NCBI RefSeq assembly: GCF_023559245.1
Contig: NZ_CP097462.1
Location: 1,302,001-1,366,000 of the forward strand
Direction of reading: 5' to 3'
Source: Sphingomonas sp. KRR8
GTDB taxonomy: Bacteria > Pseudomonadota > Alphaproteobacteria > Sphingomonadales > Sphingomonadaceae
DNA length: 64,000 bases
Shown here: in pieces, positions 20,551 to 28,790 of the stretch
How positions within the stretch are numbered: position 1 is the stretch's first letter
Layout of the letters: the number at the start of each line of letters is the position of its first letter
The notes under the pieces: generated by a model
What the model was told of the DNA's origin: nothing
Seen by the model: only the letters and a program-made list of their open reading frames with translations
Database searches by the model: none
Position numbers and translations under genes: made by a program

Positions 20551-20764
20551 AGACGGGCGGCAACACCGTCACCCGCGCCCCCTTCCCCCCGCACCGCCCG
20601 CAGCGCAGGCGCGCTTCGGCGGCTTCGAAGCCGCAGACGCCGAGCAGCTGCACCACCTGCGCCCCGTTCAGCGTCCGCGCCGCGGCGCAGTGCGGGCAGT
20701 CGATTCGGATGGCGGCGTTGAAGCGGACCAGGTCGGCGGTGGTGCGGATGTGCTTGGCGGACAT
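20549..20764 (-). CDS. small zinc-ribbon protein
   Basis: A 71-residue protein beginning MSAKHIRTTADLVRFNAAIR. A four-cysteine zinc ribbon is formed by CPHC (IDCPHCAAARTL) and CGRC (RLRCGRCGGKGARVTVLP). Proteins with this layout are common in sphingomonads and have no assigned role; RNA, DNA or protein binding are all possible. The gene is flanked by the two direct copies of the structured repeat, the first touching its stop codon. Confidence 0.75.
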   Translation of the reverse strand: MSAKHIRTTADLVRFNAAIRIDCPHCAAARTLNGAQVVQLLGVCGFEAAEARLRCGRCGGKGARVTVLPPV

Positions 20765-20839
20765 GACCGCTGCATAACGCGTGGGGAACAGAGCGGGAAC
20801 ATGGGCGTCAGCGAAAGCTGTGGAGAAAGGAAGGAAGGG

Positions 20840-20965
20840 CCGTCACGGAATAAATCCGTGACGTCAGTCGGCCCGCCGCTCTTGCGGCGGCCGCTGGCCG
20901 GTTCGCGGCCTCTCTTCGCGCTGCCTCCCGATTGCTTCGCAATCGCTCGGCTGCGCTCGGGGCCT
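20840..20965 (+). repeat. structured repeat, copy B
   Basis: Three hairpins at matching places to copy A: 20843-20861 (TCACGGA, ATAAA, TCCGTGA), 20873-20890 (CCGCCGC, TCTT, GCGGCGG) and 20929-20945 (CGATTGC, TTC, GCAATCG), ending CTCGGGGCCT. The third stem differs from copy A by a compensated G-C to A-T pair, and the second stem differs in sequence yet still pairs. Confidence 0.75.
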
Positions 20966-20999
20966 TGAACAATAGGACTTCCCTTGCTCCACACTCGCA

Positions 21000-21938
21000 A
21001 TGGCTAAGCGACATCAACCGGGCGATTATTACTGGGATCCGAAGCAGCAGGCACTCATGGAAGTGCAGCCGGACGGGAGCGTCAGCCCGCTCCGTTCGTG
21101 GATGGAGCGGATGTTCGATCCCGACGACTCCGACCATCACCCGATCGAGACTCCGGAGGAGCTCGCCGCCTGGCGTCCCGACGGTCCTGACGAGCACAAG
21201 CGCGAGACGCTGTGCGACCGGGAGGACCGGCTCCATCCCAAGCTGCTCGACCGCGACGAGGAGGACCGCGCGCGGCTCGCCGCCGAGGTGCCGGCCGACC
21301 AGAGGGAGGACGGCTGGACGCTGGCCCGGCGCGAGCTGTTCCTGGAGCGGTTGGCCGACACCTGCTCGGTGCTGGAGGCCGCCGCCTCCGTCGGCCTGTC
21401 GCGGCAGTCGGCGCGCAAGCTCTACCGCCGCGCCCCCGCCTTCCGCGCCGCCTGGGACGCAGCGCTTCAGGAATCCGTCTCCGTGCTGGCCGAGACCGCC
21501 TTTCACCGCGCCCGCTTCGGGACGGAGACGGAGGTCTACCATAACGGCCAGGTCGTCGGGCATCGCACCGTTCATCACGACCGGCTGCTGATGTACCTGC
21601 TGCGCGTGCGCGATCCGTTGAACTACGCGCCGATCGACGAGGTGGAGCGCTGGCAGAAGCAGCGCGCCCTGCCCGCCCGCGCTCGCCCGGTCAGCACGCT
21701 CGAGGCCGCGCCCGTGCCGGCGCCGGCCGCGCTGGAAGGGCCGAACCAGGGAAACTTGGAAACTTGCGGGGGCCCTGCACCCTCGAACCAGGGAAACTTG
21801 GAAACTTCTGAGGCCGCTACACACCCGCACCAGGGAAACATGGAAACTTCGCCCGCATCCGTTCGCGCCGTGCCCGACACGAAAAAGGGCCCGGCGGATC
21901 GCTCCGCCGGGCCCTTCTGTCCGTCCGAACGTCGGTGA
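21000..21938 (+). CDS. HTH protein, terminase-small-subunit-like
   Basis: A 312-residue protein. The middle part (about 105-215) reads LERLADTCSVLEAAASVGLS, RQSARKLYRRAPAFRAAWDA, HNGQVVGHRTVHHDRLLMYL, LRVRDPLNYAPIDEVERW. This is a helix-turn-helix family, frequent in sphingomonads, that resembles the DNA-binding part of phage terminase small subunits. The N-terminal third is acidic and unrecognised. The C-terminal part contains three 14-residue repeats (NQGNLET...), and its last codons (KKGPADRSAGPFC) are encoded by the hairpin that terminates the convergent gene. No terminase large subunit or phage genes are adjacent. Confidence 0.7.
   Translation: MAKRHQPGDYYWDPKQQALMEVQPDGSVSPLRSWMERMFDPDDSDHHPIETPEELAAWRPDGPDEHKRETLCDREDRLHPKLLDRDEEDRARLAAEVPADQREDGWTLARRELFLERLADTCSVLEAAASVGLSRQSARKLYRRAPAFRAAWDAALQESVSVLAETAFHRARFGTETEVYHNGQVVGHRTVHHDRLLMYLLRVRDPLNYAPIDEVERWQKQRALPARARPVSTLEAAPVPAPAALEGPNQGNLETCGGPAPSNQGNLETSEAATHPHQGNMETSPASVRAVPDTKKGPADRSAGPFCPSERR
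21744..21849 (+). repeat. three 42-bp tandem repeats inside the HTH gene
   Basis: A conserved core (CCAGGGAAACTTGGAAACTT in copies one and two; one A-for-T change in copy three) recurs starting at 21744, 21786 and 21828, an exact 42-base period. Each core holds two direct GGAAACTT octamers. The 20-odd bases between cores have diverged. Confidence 0.85.
21882..21914 (-). terminator. intrinsic terminator of the yccA-like gene
   Basis: A perfect 12-bp stem, GGGCCCGGCGGA at 21887-21898 with its complement at 21903-21914 around a four-base loop. It is followed on the minus strand by five U (A-run 21882-21886). It lies 34 bases beyond the stop of the minus-strand gene and inside the end of the plus-strand HTH gene. 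Confidence 0.9.
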
Positions 21939-21947
21939 GACGGCGCC

Positions 21948-22685
21948 TTAGCGGCGATCGCCCATGAAGCTCAGCAGGAACTGGAACATGTTGATGAAGT
22001 CCAGGTAGAGCGTCAGCGCGCCCATGATGGCCGTCTTGCCCATCATGTCGGTGCCCGCCACGTAGGCGTACATGCTCTTGATCTTCTGCGTGTCGTAGGC
22101 GGTCAGGCCCGCGAACAGCAGCACGCCGACGGCGCTGATGACCATGCTCAGCGCGTCGGAGCGGATGAACATGTTGAGCAGCATGACGACAATCAGGCCG
22201 ACCACGCCCATGATCAGGAAGGTGCCGAAGGCCGACAGGTCCTTCTTGGTCGAATAGCCCCACAGGCTCAGGCTCATGAAGGCGATCGCGGTGGCGAAGA
22301 AGGTCTGGGCGATGCTGGTGCCGCTGTAGATCAGCGGGATGACCGACATCGACACGCCCATCACGGCGGCAAAGGCCCAGAAGAAGGCCTGCGCCCCGCC
22401 GGTGGACATGCGCTGCATCCGGACGCCCATGACCATGATCATGATCAGCGGCGCGAACAGGACCACCCAGCGGAGGATTCCGCCGTTGAAGAAGATTCCC
22501 TCGGCGATGCCGCTGGCGGCAAGCGCGTAGGCGACGATGCCCGTGAGCAGCACGCCCGAGGCCATGTAGTTGTAGACGCTCAGCATGTAGGACCGCAGGC
22601 CCACGTCGCGGGCGGCGCGCGGAACACCTACCGAAACGGCAGGCTGCGCGGCGGTCGTCGTGCGCGGGTCAGACCAGTTCGACAT
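21948..22685 (-). CDS. Bax inhibitor-1/YccA family membrane protein
   Basis: A 245-residue integral membrane protein with seven hydrophobic segments, for example VLLTGIVAYALAASGIAEGI, WVVLFAPLIMIMVMG, TFLIMGVVGLIVVMLLNMFI, VGVLLFAGLTAYDTQKIKSM, and ALTLYLDFINMFQFLLSFMG. The AYDTQKI and LYLDFINLF signatures mark the BI-1/YccA family. Members act as calcium-leak channels or modulators of membrane proteolysis (YccA inhibits FtsH). ATG 22685 has GGAGA eight bases upstream. A strong terminator follows. Confidence 0.93.
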   Translation of the reverse strand: MSNWSDPRTTTAAQPAVSVGVPRAARDVGLRSYMLSVYNYMASGVLLTGIVAYALAASGIAEGIFFNGGILRWVVLFAPLIMIMVMGVRMQRMSTGGAQAFFWAFAAVMGVSMSVIPLIYSGTSIAQTFFATAIAFMSLSLWGYSTKKDLSAFGTFLIMGVVGLIVVMLLNMFIRSDALSMVISAVGVLLFAGLTAYDTQKIKSMYAYVAGTDMMGKTAIMGALTLYLDFINMFQFLLSFMGDRR

Positions 22686-22808
22686 TTTCTCTCCTTTTCC
22701 GGGGGGCCTCGACGACACTCCCCGAGCAGATTGCTATATCGGGCTTTGCTCGTCCCGCTTCAAGCGAAACCGGTGACCCGTAGCGGAACAGGGCGTTACA
22801 AGCAGGCC

Positions 22809-23372
22809 ATGCACCGAATGTTCGTCGCCCTGACCCCGCCCGCCGCCATCCGCGACGAGGCGCTCGACCTGATGGACGACGGCCTCCCGGTCCGCTGGCA
22901 GGACGAGGAACAGCTCCACGTCACCCTCCGCTTCATCGGCGAGGTGGAGCGACCCGTGGCGGAGGATCTGGCGGCAGCATTAGCGCGCTTCCAATTCTCG
23001 GCGTTCGAACTCGCGCTGGCCGGCGTCGGCCGCTTCGCCCGTCGGCGCGGAGGGGCGCTGTGGGCGGCCGTCGCACCGAAGGAGCCGCTCCGGGTGCTGG
23101 CCGGGCGGCTGGACCGGCTGTGCCAGGGCATCGGCCTCGCACCCGAGCATCGCGCCTACCACCCGCATCTGACGCTCGCCCGCTGGACCGGCGCAGAGCC
23201 GCCGTCGGTCAGCGCCTCGGTCGAGCGTCACTCAGAGCTTACCACTCCCCCGTGGACCGTCGATCGCGTAACTCTGTTCGAAAGTCATTTGACCCGGGTG
23301 GGCGCCAGCTATGAAGCCGTGCTGGAGGTCCCGGCGGATCAGAAATGGCCGGGGGCCGCGGAAACGACCTGA
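22809..23372 (+). CDS. thpR: RNA 2',3'-cyclic phosphodiesterase (2'-5' RNA ligase family)
   Basis: A 187-residue 2H phosphoesterase. The two catalytic H-x-T motifs are HVTLRFIGEVE (about residue 38) and HPHLTLARW (about 120). The N-terminus MHRMFVALTPPAAIRDEAL is typical. ThpR opens 2',3'-cyclic phosphates on RNA. It is divergent from the yccA-like gene, and its last 34 bases overlap the end of the convergent lipoprotein gene. Confidence 0.93.
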   Translation: MHRMFVALTPPAAIRDEALDLMDDGLPVRWQDEEQLHVTLRFIGEVERPVAEDLAAALARFQFSAFELALAGVGRFARRRGGALWAAVAPKEPLRVLAGRLDRLCQGIGLAPEHRAYHPHLTLARWTGAEPPSVSASVERHSELTTPPWTVDRVTLFESHLTRVGASYEAVLEVPADQKWPGAAETT

Positions 23373-24469
23373 CTGCCGGCCGCGGTCACTTGGCGCACTT
23401 CCAACCCGCGCTCGGCGACACCCCCCCGAGTGAAGCGAAACACGCCGTCGACACCAAGAAAACCCTCGTCGTCGCGCAGGCTCTGCAGCGGGAAGCGTCG
23501 GCCCGGCTCCCACTGCCGGGCCGCCCGGACCGTCAGCAGAACGCTGTCATAACCAAGGCTGGCGAGGCGCGGTGGAACCTGTCCGAAGCGGCCCCTGTAG
23601 CGGGCGGCGAATTGCTGAAAGCGAGTGTCGGACGGCGCCGCATAGAGCGCTCCCCGCAGCCGCGCGACCCGGCCAAGCTGGCGCTCGCTGGCCCACAGGT
23701 CGGGACCAAGAATGCGCCGCCCCGAGGGCACGAGCGGGGCCAGTGCCGCCGCCACCTCTCCATCATCAAGGATCAGCACCGCATCGTAGCCACCATCGTT
23801 CAGCCGCCGCAGCCCCGCCCGCGCCTGGGCCAGGCTGCTGTAGCGGATGAGCCCGGTCAGCCGACCTCCGCTCTTAGCCACGCTTCGCTCAAGTCCTTCG
23901 CTGGCGCGCTCGCCATAGGTTGACTGAGGTGCCAGCGCGGCGAAGCGGCTGGCGCCCTGACGGCGGGCCTCCGCGATGACTCGCGTGACTGCCTGCGAGG
24001 GCACGAAGCCGAGGATGTACGTTCCGCTACCCGCGACCGTCTCGTCATTGCTATAGGCAAGCAGGGGCACCCCGGCTGACCTGGCAAGCGGCGCAACCGC
24101 GCGTACTTGCTCACCCAGCAGTGGCCCGAGGATAAGTCCCGCGCCACCCGCCAGCGCTCGCTGAGCGGCGGAAGAGGCCCCTGCTTCGGCGGTATTGTAG
24201 GTGGTGAGTTCAACCGCGTCGCTGCCGCTGTCGACGAGCGCCAGCCGCGCGGCGTTTGCAATCCCTTGCCCAACGGCGGCATCGGCCCCGCTGGTCGGAA
24301 CCAGCACCGCGACCCGGTTGCGCGCAATTCCGGTCGGCGGCTGACCCGGCCTGGTGGACGTACTCGTTGAACAGGCCGCTAGCACCAGCGCGGCCAGCGA
24401 CGATGTCAGCAAGGCGCGGCGGACCATCGAGGCTTGCCGGGGTTGCCGCCATGGGCTCGAGGGTGTCAT
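23339..24469 (-). CDS. penicillin-binding protein activator-like lipoprotein
   Basis: A 376-residue lipoprotein. The signal peptide ends in a lipobox (SSLAALVLAAC). The mature part is a periplasmic type I binding-protein fold like LpoA/LivJ: NRVAVLVPTSGADAAVGQGI, GAGLILGPLLGEQVRAVAPL, GVPLLAYSNDETVAGSGTYI, LASLGYDSVLLTVRAARQW. Such proteins are annotated as activators of penicillin-binding protein PBP1A; only the fold is supported here. Three in-frame ATGs are possible (24484, 24469, 24427). 24469 has GGGAG eight bases before it. The rsmI-proximal ATG would share the CATATG palindrome with rsmI. Confidence 0.85.
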   Translation of the reverse strand: MTPSSPWRQPRQASMVRRALLTSSLAALVLAACSTSTSTRPGQPPTGIARNRVAVLVPTSGADAAVGQGIANAARLALVDSGSDAVELTTYNTAEAGASSAAQRALAGGAGLILGPLLGEQVRAVAPLARSAGVPLLAYSNDETVAGSGTYILGFVPSQAVTRVIAEARRQGASRFAALAPQSTYGERASEGLERSVAKSGGRLTGLIRYSSLAQARAGLRRLNDGGYDAVLILDDGEVAAALAPLVPSGRRILGPDLWASERQLGRVARLRGALYAAPSDTRFQQFAARYRGRFGQVPPRLASLGYDSVLLTVRAARQWEPGRRFPLQSLRDDEGFLGVDGVFRFTRGGVAERGLEVRQVTAAGSQVVSAAPGHF

Positions 24470-24484
24470 CAGGCTGGCTCCCAT

Positions 24485-25321
24485 ATGGACACGACCACGC
24501 TCTCGCCCGGCCTGTACATCGTTGCGACCCCGATCGGCAATCTGGGCGACCTCACCGCCCGTGCGGCCGAGGTGCTGCGCTCGGCCGACCTGGTCCTCGC
24601 CGAGGACAAGCGTGTGACGGCCAAGCTGCTCGCCCACATCGGTGCTCGAGCGCGAATGCAGGCCTATCACGATCATTCAAGCGAAGCGGACCGCGCTGCC
24701 ATCCTTGCGAGGCTGGCGAGCGAAGCCGTCGCGCTGGTCAGCGACGCGGGCACTCCGCTGATCTCCGACCCAGGCTACAAGCTCGTGCGGGCGGCCCGCG
24801 AGGCGGGGCTTGCAGTGCACACGCTGCCTGGTCCTTCGGCTGTGATCGCGGCACTGACACTGGCGGGCCTACCAACCGATCGGTTCCTGTTCGCGGGCTT
24901 CCTGCCGCCCAAGGCGAAGGCTCGTGCCGACGCGATCACGGAACTTGCTGGGGTACGTGCTACCCTGGTCTTCTACGAAGGTGGCAGCAGGATCGCCGAA
25001 TGCCTCGCGGCCTTGCGCGAGGGCCTGGGCGATCGGGATGCGGCGGTGGTGCGGGAGATCAGCAAGCTCCACGAGGAATGTCTCGCGGGCCGCTTGTCGG
25101 AACTGGTCGAACAGGTGATGGACCGCCCGCCGCGCGGGGAGATCGTAGTCGTCGTCGGCCCGCCAGCCGAACGGGCTGAGGCAAGCGACGAGGAACTCGA
25201 CGCCGCACTCATCGCTGCCATGGCGGACGCCAGTCCTTCGCGAGCAGCGGCGGACATCGCACAGCGGCTGGGGGTGCCGCGCAAGCGAGCCTATGCTCGA
25301 GCACTGGAGCTTAGCCGTTGA
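24485..25321 (+). CDS. rsmI: 16S rRNA (cytidine1402-2'-O)-methyltransferase RsmI
   Basis: RsmI (278 residues) is a tetrapyrrole-methylase-fold enzyme that adds the 2'-O-methyl group to C1402 in the ribosomal P site. Landmarks are LYIVATPIGNLGDLTARAAE, ADLVLAEDKRVTAKLL, VALVSDAGTPLISDPGYKLV, LPGPSAVIAALTLAGLPTDR and FYEGGSRIAECLAAL. It heads the run rsmI-yraN-gshB-dedA and is divergent from the lipoprotein gene, as in many proteobacteria (lpoA-rsmI). Confidence 0.95.
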   Translation: MDTTTLSPGLYIVATPIGNLGDLTARAAEVLRSADLVLAEDKRVTAKLLAHIGARARMQAYHDHSSEADRAAILARLASEAVALVSDAGTPLISDPGYKLVRAAREAGLAVHTLPGPSAVIAALTLAGLPTDRFLFAGFLPPKAKARADAITELAGVRATLVFYEGGSRIAECLAALREGLGDRDAAVVREISKLHEECLAGRLSELVEQVMDRPPRGEIVVVVGPPAERAEASDEELDAALIAAMADASPSRAAADIAQRLGVPRKRAYARALELSR

Positions 25322-25671
25322 ACCGGCGCGCAGCGGCCGAGCGACGGGGTCGGCGGGCCGAGGTAATTGCCGCCTGGTGGCTTCGCTTGCACGGCTGGCG
25401 GATCCTCGCCCAGCGCGCCCGCGTACCCGGTGGCGAGGTCGACCTGGTGGCAAGACGAGGGCGCACCCTGGCGTTCGTCGAGGTCAAGAACCGGAAAGAC
25501 GAGCATGCCGCCGGGCTCGCGCTCGACCGCAACCGCTTGCGGCGGGTGGCGGTCGCGGCCGAACGCCTCAGCGCGCGCTACGGACAGGGTTGCGCCGTCA
25601 TTCGGGTGGACGCCCTGTTCATCGTGCCCGGCCGATGGCCGCGCCACGTGCCCGACGTTTGGAGCGAGTGA
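25318..25671 (+). CDS. yraN: YraN family predicted endonuclease
   Basis: This 117-residue protein (UPF0102) has the PD-(D/E)XK nuclease core: Glu40 and Asp42 in GGEVDLVARRG, then Glu55-x-Lys57 in LAFVEVKNR. Its function is unsettled; a structure-based link to Holliday-junction resolvases has been proposed for the family. Translation starts at a TTG whose last two bases overlap the rsmI TGA stop (TTGA), which fits coupling. Confidence 0.92.
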   Translation: MNRRAAAERRGRRAEVIAAWWLRLHGWRILAQRARVPGGEVDLVARRGRTLAFVEVKNRKDEHAAGLALDRNRLRRVAVAAERLSARYGQGCAVIRVDALFIVPGRWPRHVPDVWSE

Positions 25672-25703
25672 CAAGCGCGGTAAGGTCCCCTAGTCGGCTG
25701 GCT

Positions 25704-26651
25704 ATGCCGCTGACCGTTGCCGTCCAGATGGACCCGCTCGAGAGCATCGCCATTGCCGGCGACTCCACCTTCGCCCTCATGCTCGAAGCGCAGGAGCGCG
25801 GGCATCGGCTGTTCCATTATGCCGCCGACGCCCTCACTTATGAGGATGGCCACGTGCGCGCCCTCGCGGCGGAGGTCCGGGTGCAGCGCGTCGAGGGTGA
25901 CCACTTCACCGCACAGGACCCCGTCGGCCTGTATCTCGCGGACGATGTCGATGTTGTCCTGATGCGGCAGGACCCACCATTCGACATTGCGTACATCACC
26001 GCGGCGCACCTGCTGGAGCGGCTGCGTGGCAAGACGCTGGTTATCAACGATCCGCGCTCGGTCCGCGATGCGCCCGAGAAGCTCTTCGTGCTCGACTTCG
26101 CCGAGTTCATGCCATCCACGCTCATCACCCGCAGCATCGACGAGCTGCGCGATTTTCACGCGAAGCATGGCGAGATCGTCATGAAGCCGCTGCACGGCAA
26201 CGCGGGCGCTGCGGTGTTCCACATCGGCCACGATGGCACTAACCTGCGCGCCCTGGCCGAGCTGTTTGGCGACGTTTGGAAAGAGCCCTACATCGCCCAG
26301 GCCTTCCTTCCGGCGGTCAGCGAAGGCGACAAGCGCATCATCCTGGTCGACGGAGAGCCTGTTGGCGCCATCAACCGCGTTCCAGGCGCAGGCGAGATCC
26401 GGTCCAACCTTGCCGCTGGCGGAACCGCGGTAAAGACGGAGCTGAGCTCCCGCGAACGCACGATTTGCGCCGCCCTCGGCCCCCACCTGCGCGAGCGTGG
26501 CCTGCTGTTTGTCGGCATCGATGTGATTGGCGGCCATCTCACCGAGATCAACGTCACCTCGCCAACCGGCCTCGTCGCGCTCGACCGCTTCGACGGGATC
26601 AACAGCGCCGGCCTTATCTGGGACGCCATCGAGCGCAAGCTCGGCGGGTAA
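25704..26651 (+). CDS. gshB: glutathione synthetase
   Basis: GshB (315 residues) is an ATP-grasp enzyme joining gamma-glutamylcysteine and glycine. It begins PLTVAVQMDPLESIAIAGDS, the family N-terminus, with LMRQDPPFDIAYITAAHLLE, NDPRSVRDAPEKLF, VMKPLHGNAGAAVFHI and FVGIDVIGGHLTEINVTSPTG. A glutathione reductase gene at 39-40 kb completes part of the thiol system in this window. It follows yraN by 32 bases. Confidence 0.96.
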   Translation: MPLTVAVQMDPLESIAIAGDSTFALMLEAQERGHRLFHYAADALTYEDGHVRALAAEVRVQRVEGDHFTAQDPVGLYLADDVDVVLMRQDPPFDIAYITAAHLLERLRGKTLVINDPRSVRDAPEKLFVLDFAEFMPSTLITRSIDELRDFHAKHGEIVMKPLHGNAGAAVFHIGHDGTNLRALAELFGDVWKEPYIAQAFLPAVSEGDKRIILVDGEPVGAINRVPGAGEIRSNLAAGGTAVKTELSSRERTICAALGPHLRERGLLFVGIDVIGGHLTEINVTSPTGLVALDRFDGINSAGLIWDAIERKLGG

Positions 26652-26657
26652 CGGATC

Positions 26658-27263
26658 ATGTCGAACTGGGTCATCCGGCTGATCGAGGAGTCGGGATATC
26701 TTGGCGTCGCGTTTCTGATGTTCCTCGAGACGGTGTTCCCGCCCATTCCGTCGGAGGTGATCATGTCGGTGGCCGGGGTCGCGGCTGCCAAGGGCCAGCT
26801 CAGCCTGCTTGGTGCAATCGCCAGCGGGACCGCGGGCGCCATGCTCGGTAACAGTGTCTGGTATCTGGCTGCGCGAACGCTCGGCATCGTCCGGCTGCGG
26901 CCAGTTATCGATCGTCACGGCCGCTGGCTGACGCTGAGCTGGACCGAGGTCGAACGGGCCGAGCGCTGGTTCCGCAAATACGGCGGCTTCTTCGTATTCC
27001 TTGGTCGCCTGCTGCCCACCGTCCGCAGCCTGGTGTCGGTTCCAGCCGGGCTGCTGCAGATGCGTGTGACAACCTTTCTTCTCTTCTCGACCATCGGGAC
27101 CGCCGGATGGACCACGCTGCTTGCCGTTGCCGGCTACAAGTTGCGTGAACGGTTCGGCGAGGTGGACGAGTGGCTCGGCCCAGTGAGCAACGCCATCCTC
27201 GTCATCATGGTGCTGGGTTACGGCTGGCGCTTGGTGACATTCCGCCCGCGTGGACGCGATTAG
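26658..27263 (+). CDS. DedA family membrane protein
   Basis: A 201-residue DedA/VTT-domain protein. Characteristic pieces are FLMFLETVFPPIPSEVIMSV (re-entrant loop with the acidic residue), FRKYGGFFVFLGRLLPTVRS and LVSVPAGLLQM. Related members act as undecaprenyl-phosphate or phospholipid translocases; the specific substrate here is not known. It is the last gene of the rsmI run and overlaps the convergent xerC stop by two bases. Confidence 0.93.
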   Translation: MSNWVIRLIEESGYLGVAFLMFLETVFPPIPSEVIMSVAGVAAAKGQLSLLGAIASGTAGAMLGNSVWYLAARTLGIVRLRPVIDRHGRWLTLSWTEVERAERWFRKYGGFFVFLGRLLPTVRSLVSVPAGLLQMRVTTFLLFSTIGTAGWTTLLAVAGYKLRERFGEVDEWLGPVSNAILVIMVLGYGWRLVTFRPRGRD

Positions 27264-28183
27264 GCGCGCGGGTGCGCGTGGCGGTAAACGTCAAGCAAGT
27301 GCGCGGCGTCCACGCCAGTATAGATCTGGGTCGATGACAGGCTGGCGTGACCAAGCAGTTCCTGCAGAGAGCGCAGGTCCGCGCCGCGCGCGAGCAGATG
27401 CGTGGCGAAGCTGTGCCGCAAGGCATGCGGGGTCAAGCTGTCGGGCAGGCCGAGCCGCTGCCGAGCCCCCGCGACGGCGCGGCGCACCAGATCAGGATTG
27501 AGCGGTCCGCCACGAACGCCCACGAAGAGCGGCAGGTCACCGCTCACGGGCCACGGGCATTGGCTGAGATAGTCCTGCATGGCATCGCGCACGGCCGGGA
27601 CCAGCGGCACCACCCGCGTCTTGTTGCGCTTGCCCGTAACCCGCAGCGTGGTGCCAAGCGGCAGTGCGCGGCCGGTCAGGCCCAGTGCTTCGGAAATGCG
27701 CAGGCCGGAGCCATAAAGCAGCAGCAGGATCGCGAGGTCGCGCGTCCCTACCCAGGGCAGCAGCGCGGCGTCGCCAGCCTCTTCGGCCAAGGCAACCACG
27801 TCGGTCGGTGATGCTGGACGGGGCAATGTTCGCGGCCGCTTCGGGGCGCGGGTCCTCGGCAGCTGTGGCTGCTCGCCCATGTCCTCCGCCACGAACTTGA
27901 GGAAAGCGCGTACCGCCGACAATTCGCGCGCCGCCGACGCCGCGCCCAGTCCCTCCCCGCGCCGTTGCGCGAGAAATGAGCGAAGGTCGGTGGGCTGGAT
28001 GGTAAGCAGGGCATAACGGCCGATCTGCTCGCCGCGGTAGCCGTTCATGAACGCAATGAAGCGATGCGCCGTCGCCTGATAGGCCCGCACCGTGTGCGCG
28101 CTCCGACGGCGATCATGGGCGAGGAAGGCGCCGAAACGGACAGCGAGCTGCGTCGGCTCGGCGGCTAGATCTCGCTGATCCAC
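27260..28183 (-). CDS. xerC: tyrosine recombinase XerC
   Basis: A 307-residue site-specific recombinase that resolves chromosome dimers at dif with XerD. It has the N-terminal core-binding domain (SAHTVRAYQATAHRFIAFM) and catalytic residues Arg (GSGLRISEALGL), Lys (TGKRNKTRVVPL), His-x-x-Arg (PHALRHSFATHLL), His (LLGHASLSSTQ) and the nucleophile Tyr (IYTGVDAAHL). The pairing with DUF484, whose 3' end overlaps its GTG start by 19 bases, is the usual chromosomal xerC context. It is therefore a housekeeping recombinase, not a prophage integrase. Confidence 0.94.
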   Translation of the reverse strand: MDQRDLAAEPTQLAVRFGAFLAHDRRRSAHTVRAYQATAHRFIAFMNGYRGEQIGRYALLTIQPTDLRSFLAQRRGEGLGAASAARELSAVRAFLKFVAEDMGEQPQLPRTRAPKRPRTLPRPASPTDVVALAEEAGDAALLPWVGTRDLAILLLLYGSGLRISEALGLTGRALPLGTTLRVTGKRNKTRVVPLVPAVRDAMQDYLSQCPWPVSGDLPLFVGVRGGPLNPDLVRRAVAGARQRLGLPDSLTPHALRHSFATHLLARGADLRSLQELLGHASLSSTQIYTGVDAAHLLDVYRHAHPRA

Positions 28184-28722
28184 CGCTGAATCATAGCCGA
28201 CAAACCGCGGCCCAGGAAGTGCAGCAGTTCGCTGCCGTGACGGCCGTCGAGCGGCTGCACGGTCCGTTGACCAAGAGCGATCAGCCCGGCCGGCGCGTCG
28301 CCTTCGAGCCGGATGAGCGCCTCGGCCCTGATCAGGTCGCAGGCCGGACCGAACAAGGGATGGCCACGCTCAACCGTCCGCAACACCACGCCGTCCACCT
28401 GGATCAGGGAGCGCTGCAACATGGCCGGATCAACCAGCTGGATGCCCGACGAATCGACACGAAAGCCCTTGTCCCCGGCGATCAGCGCCAGCGCCACGGC
28501 GTCCAGGCCAAGGATCAGCGGCCATTCCTGCACCACCACATGCAGCAGGCCTTCAAGACTGTCGGCCTCCATTGCGGCCAGAACGGCCGAGTGGATGGAA
28601 GAAACCGCGCCCGAGTGGCCCCGTGCGAACGCGATCAGGTCCTGGTTGGCCTCCTCGGCGGCCGCAACCCGCGCACGCAACCGCTTCAACGCATGATCTT
28701 CGAACTGGATGACCTTCGCCAT
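28165..28722 (-). CDS. DUF484 family protein
   Basis: A 185-residue protein: an N-terminal helix (MAKVIQFEDHALKRLRARVA) and then a GAF-like DUF484 domain (LLHVVVQEWPLILGLDAVAL, AEALIRLEGDAPAGLIALGQ, GRHGSELLHFLGRGLSAMI). DUF484 genes commonly stand directly in front of xerC, as here, but no biochemical role is established. Confidence 0.88.
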   Translation of the reverse strand: MAKVIQFEDHALKRLRARVAAAEEANQDLIAFARGHSGAVSSIHSAVLAAMEADSLEGLLHVVVQEWPLILGLDAVALALIAGDKGFRVDSSGIQLVDPAMLQRSLIQVDGVVLRTVERGHPLFGPACDLIRAEALIRLEGDAPAGLIALGQRTVQPLDGRHGSELLHFLGRGLSAMIQRWISEI

Positions 28723-28790
28723 GACCGCAGTGTGTCGCAGCCAATGGTTAATTTCCAGTGGCTCGGACGCCGATGACGAGAGCCGATCGA

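Noticed and set aside
27260..28183. Tyrosine recombinase considered as integrase of the GTA/prophage region
   Set aside because: It is 21 kb away, paired with DUF484, and has the housekeeping XerC sequence pattern.
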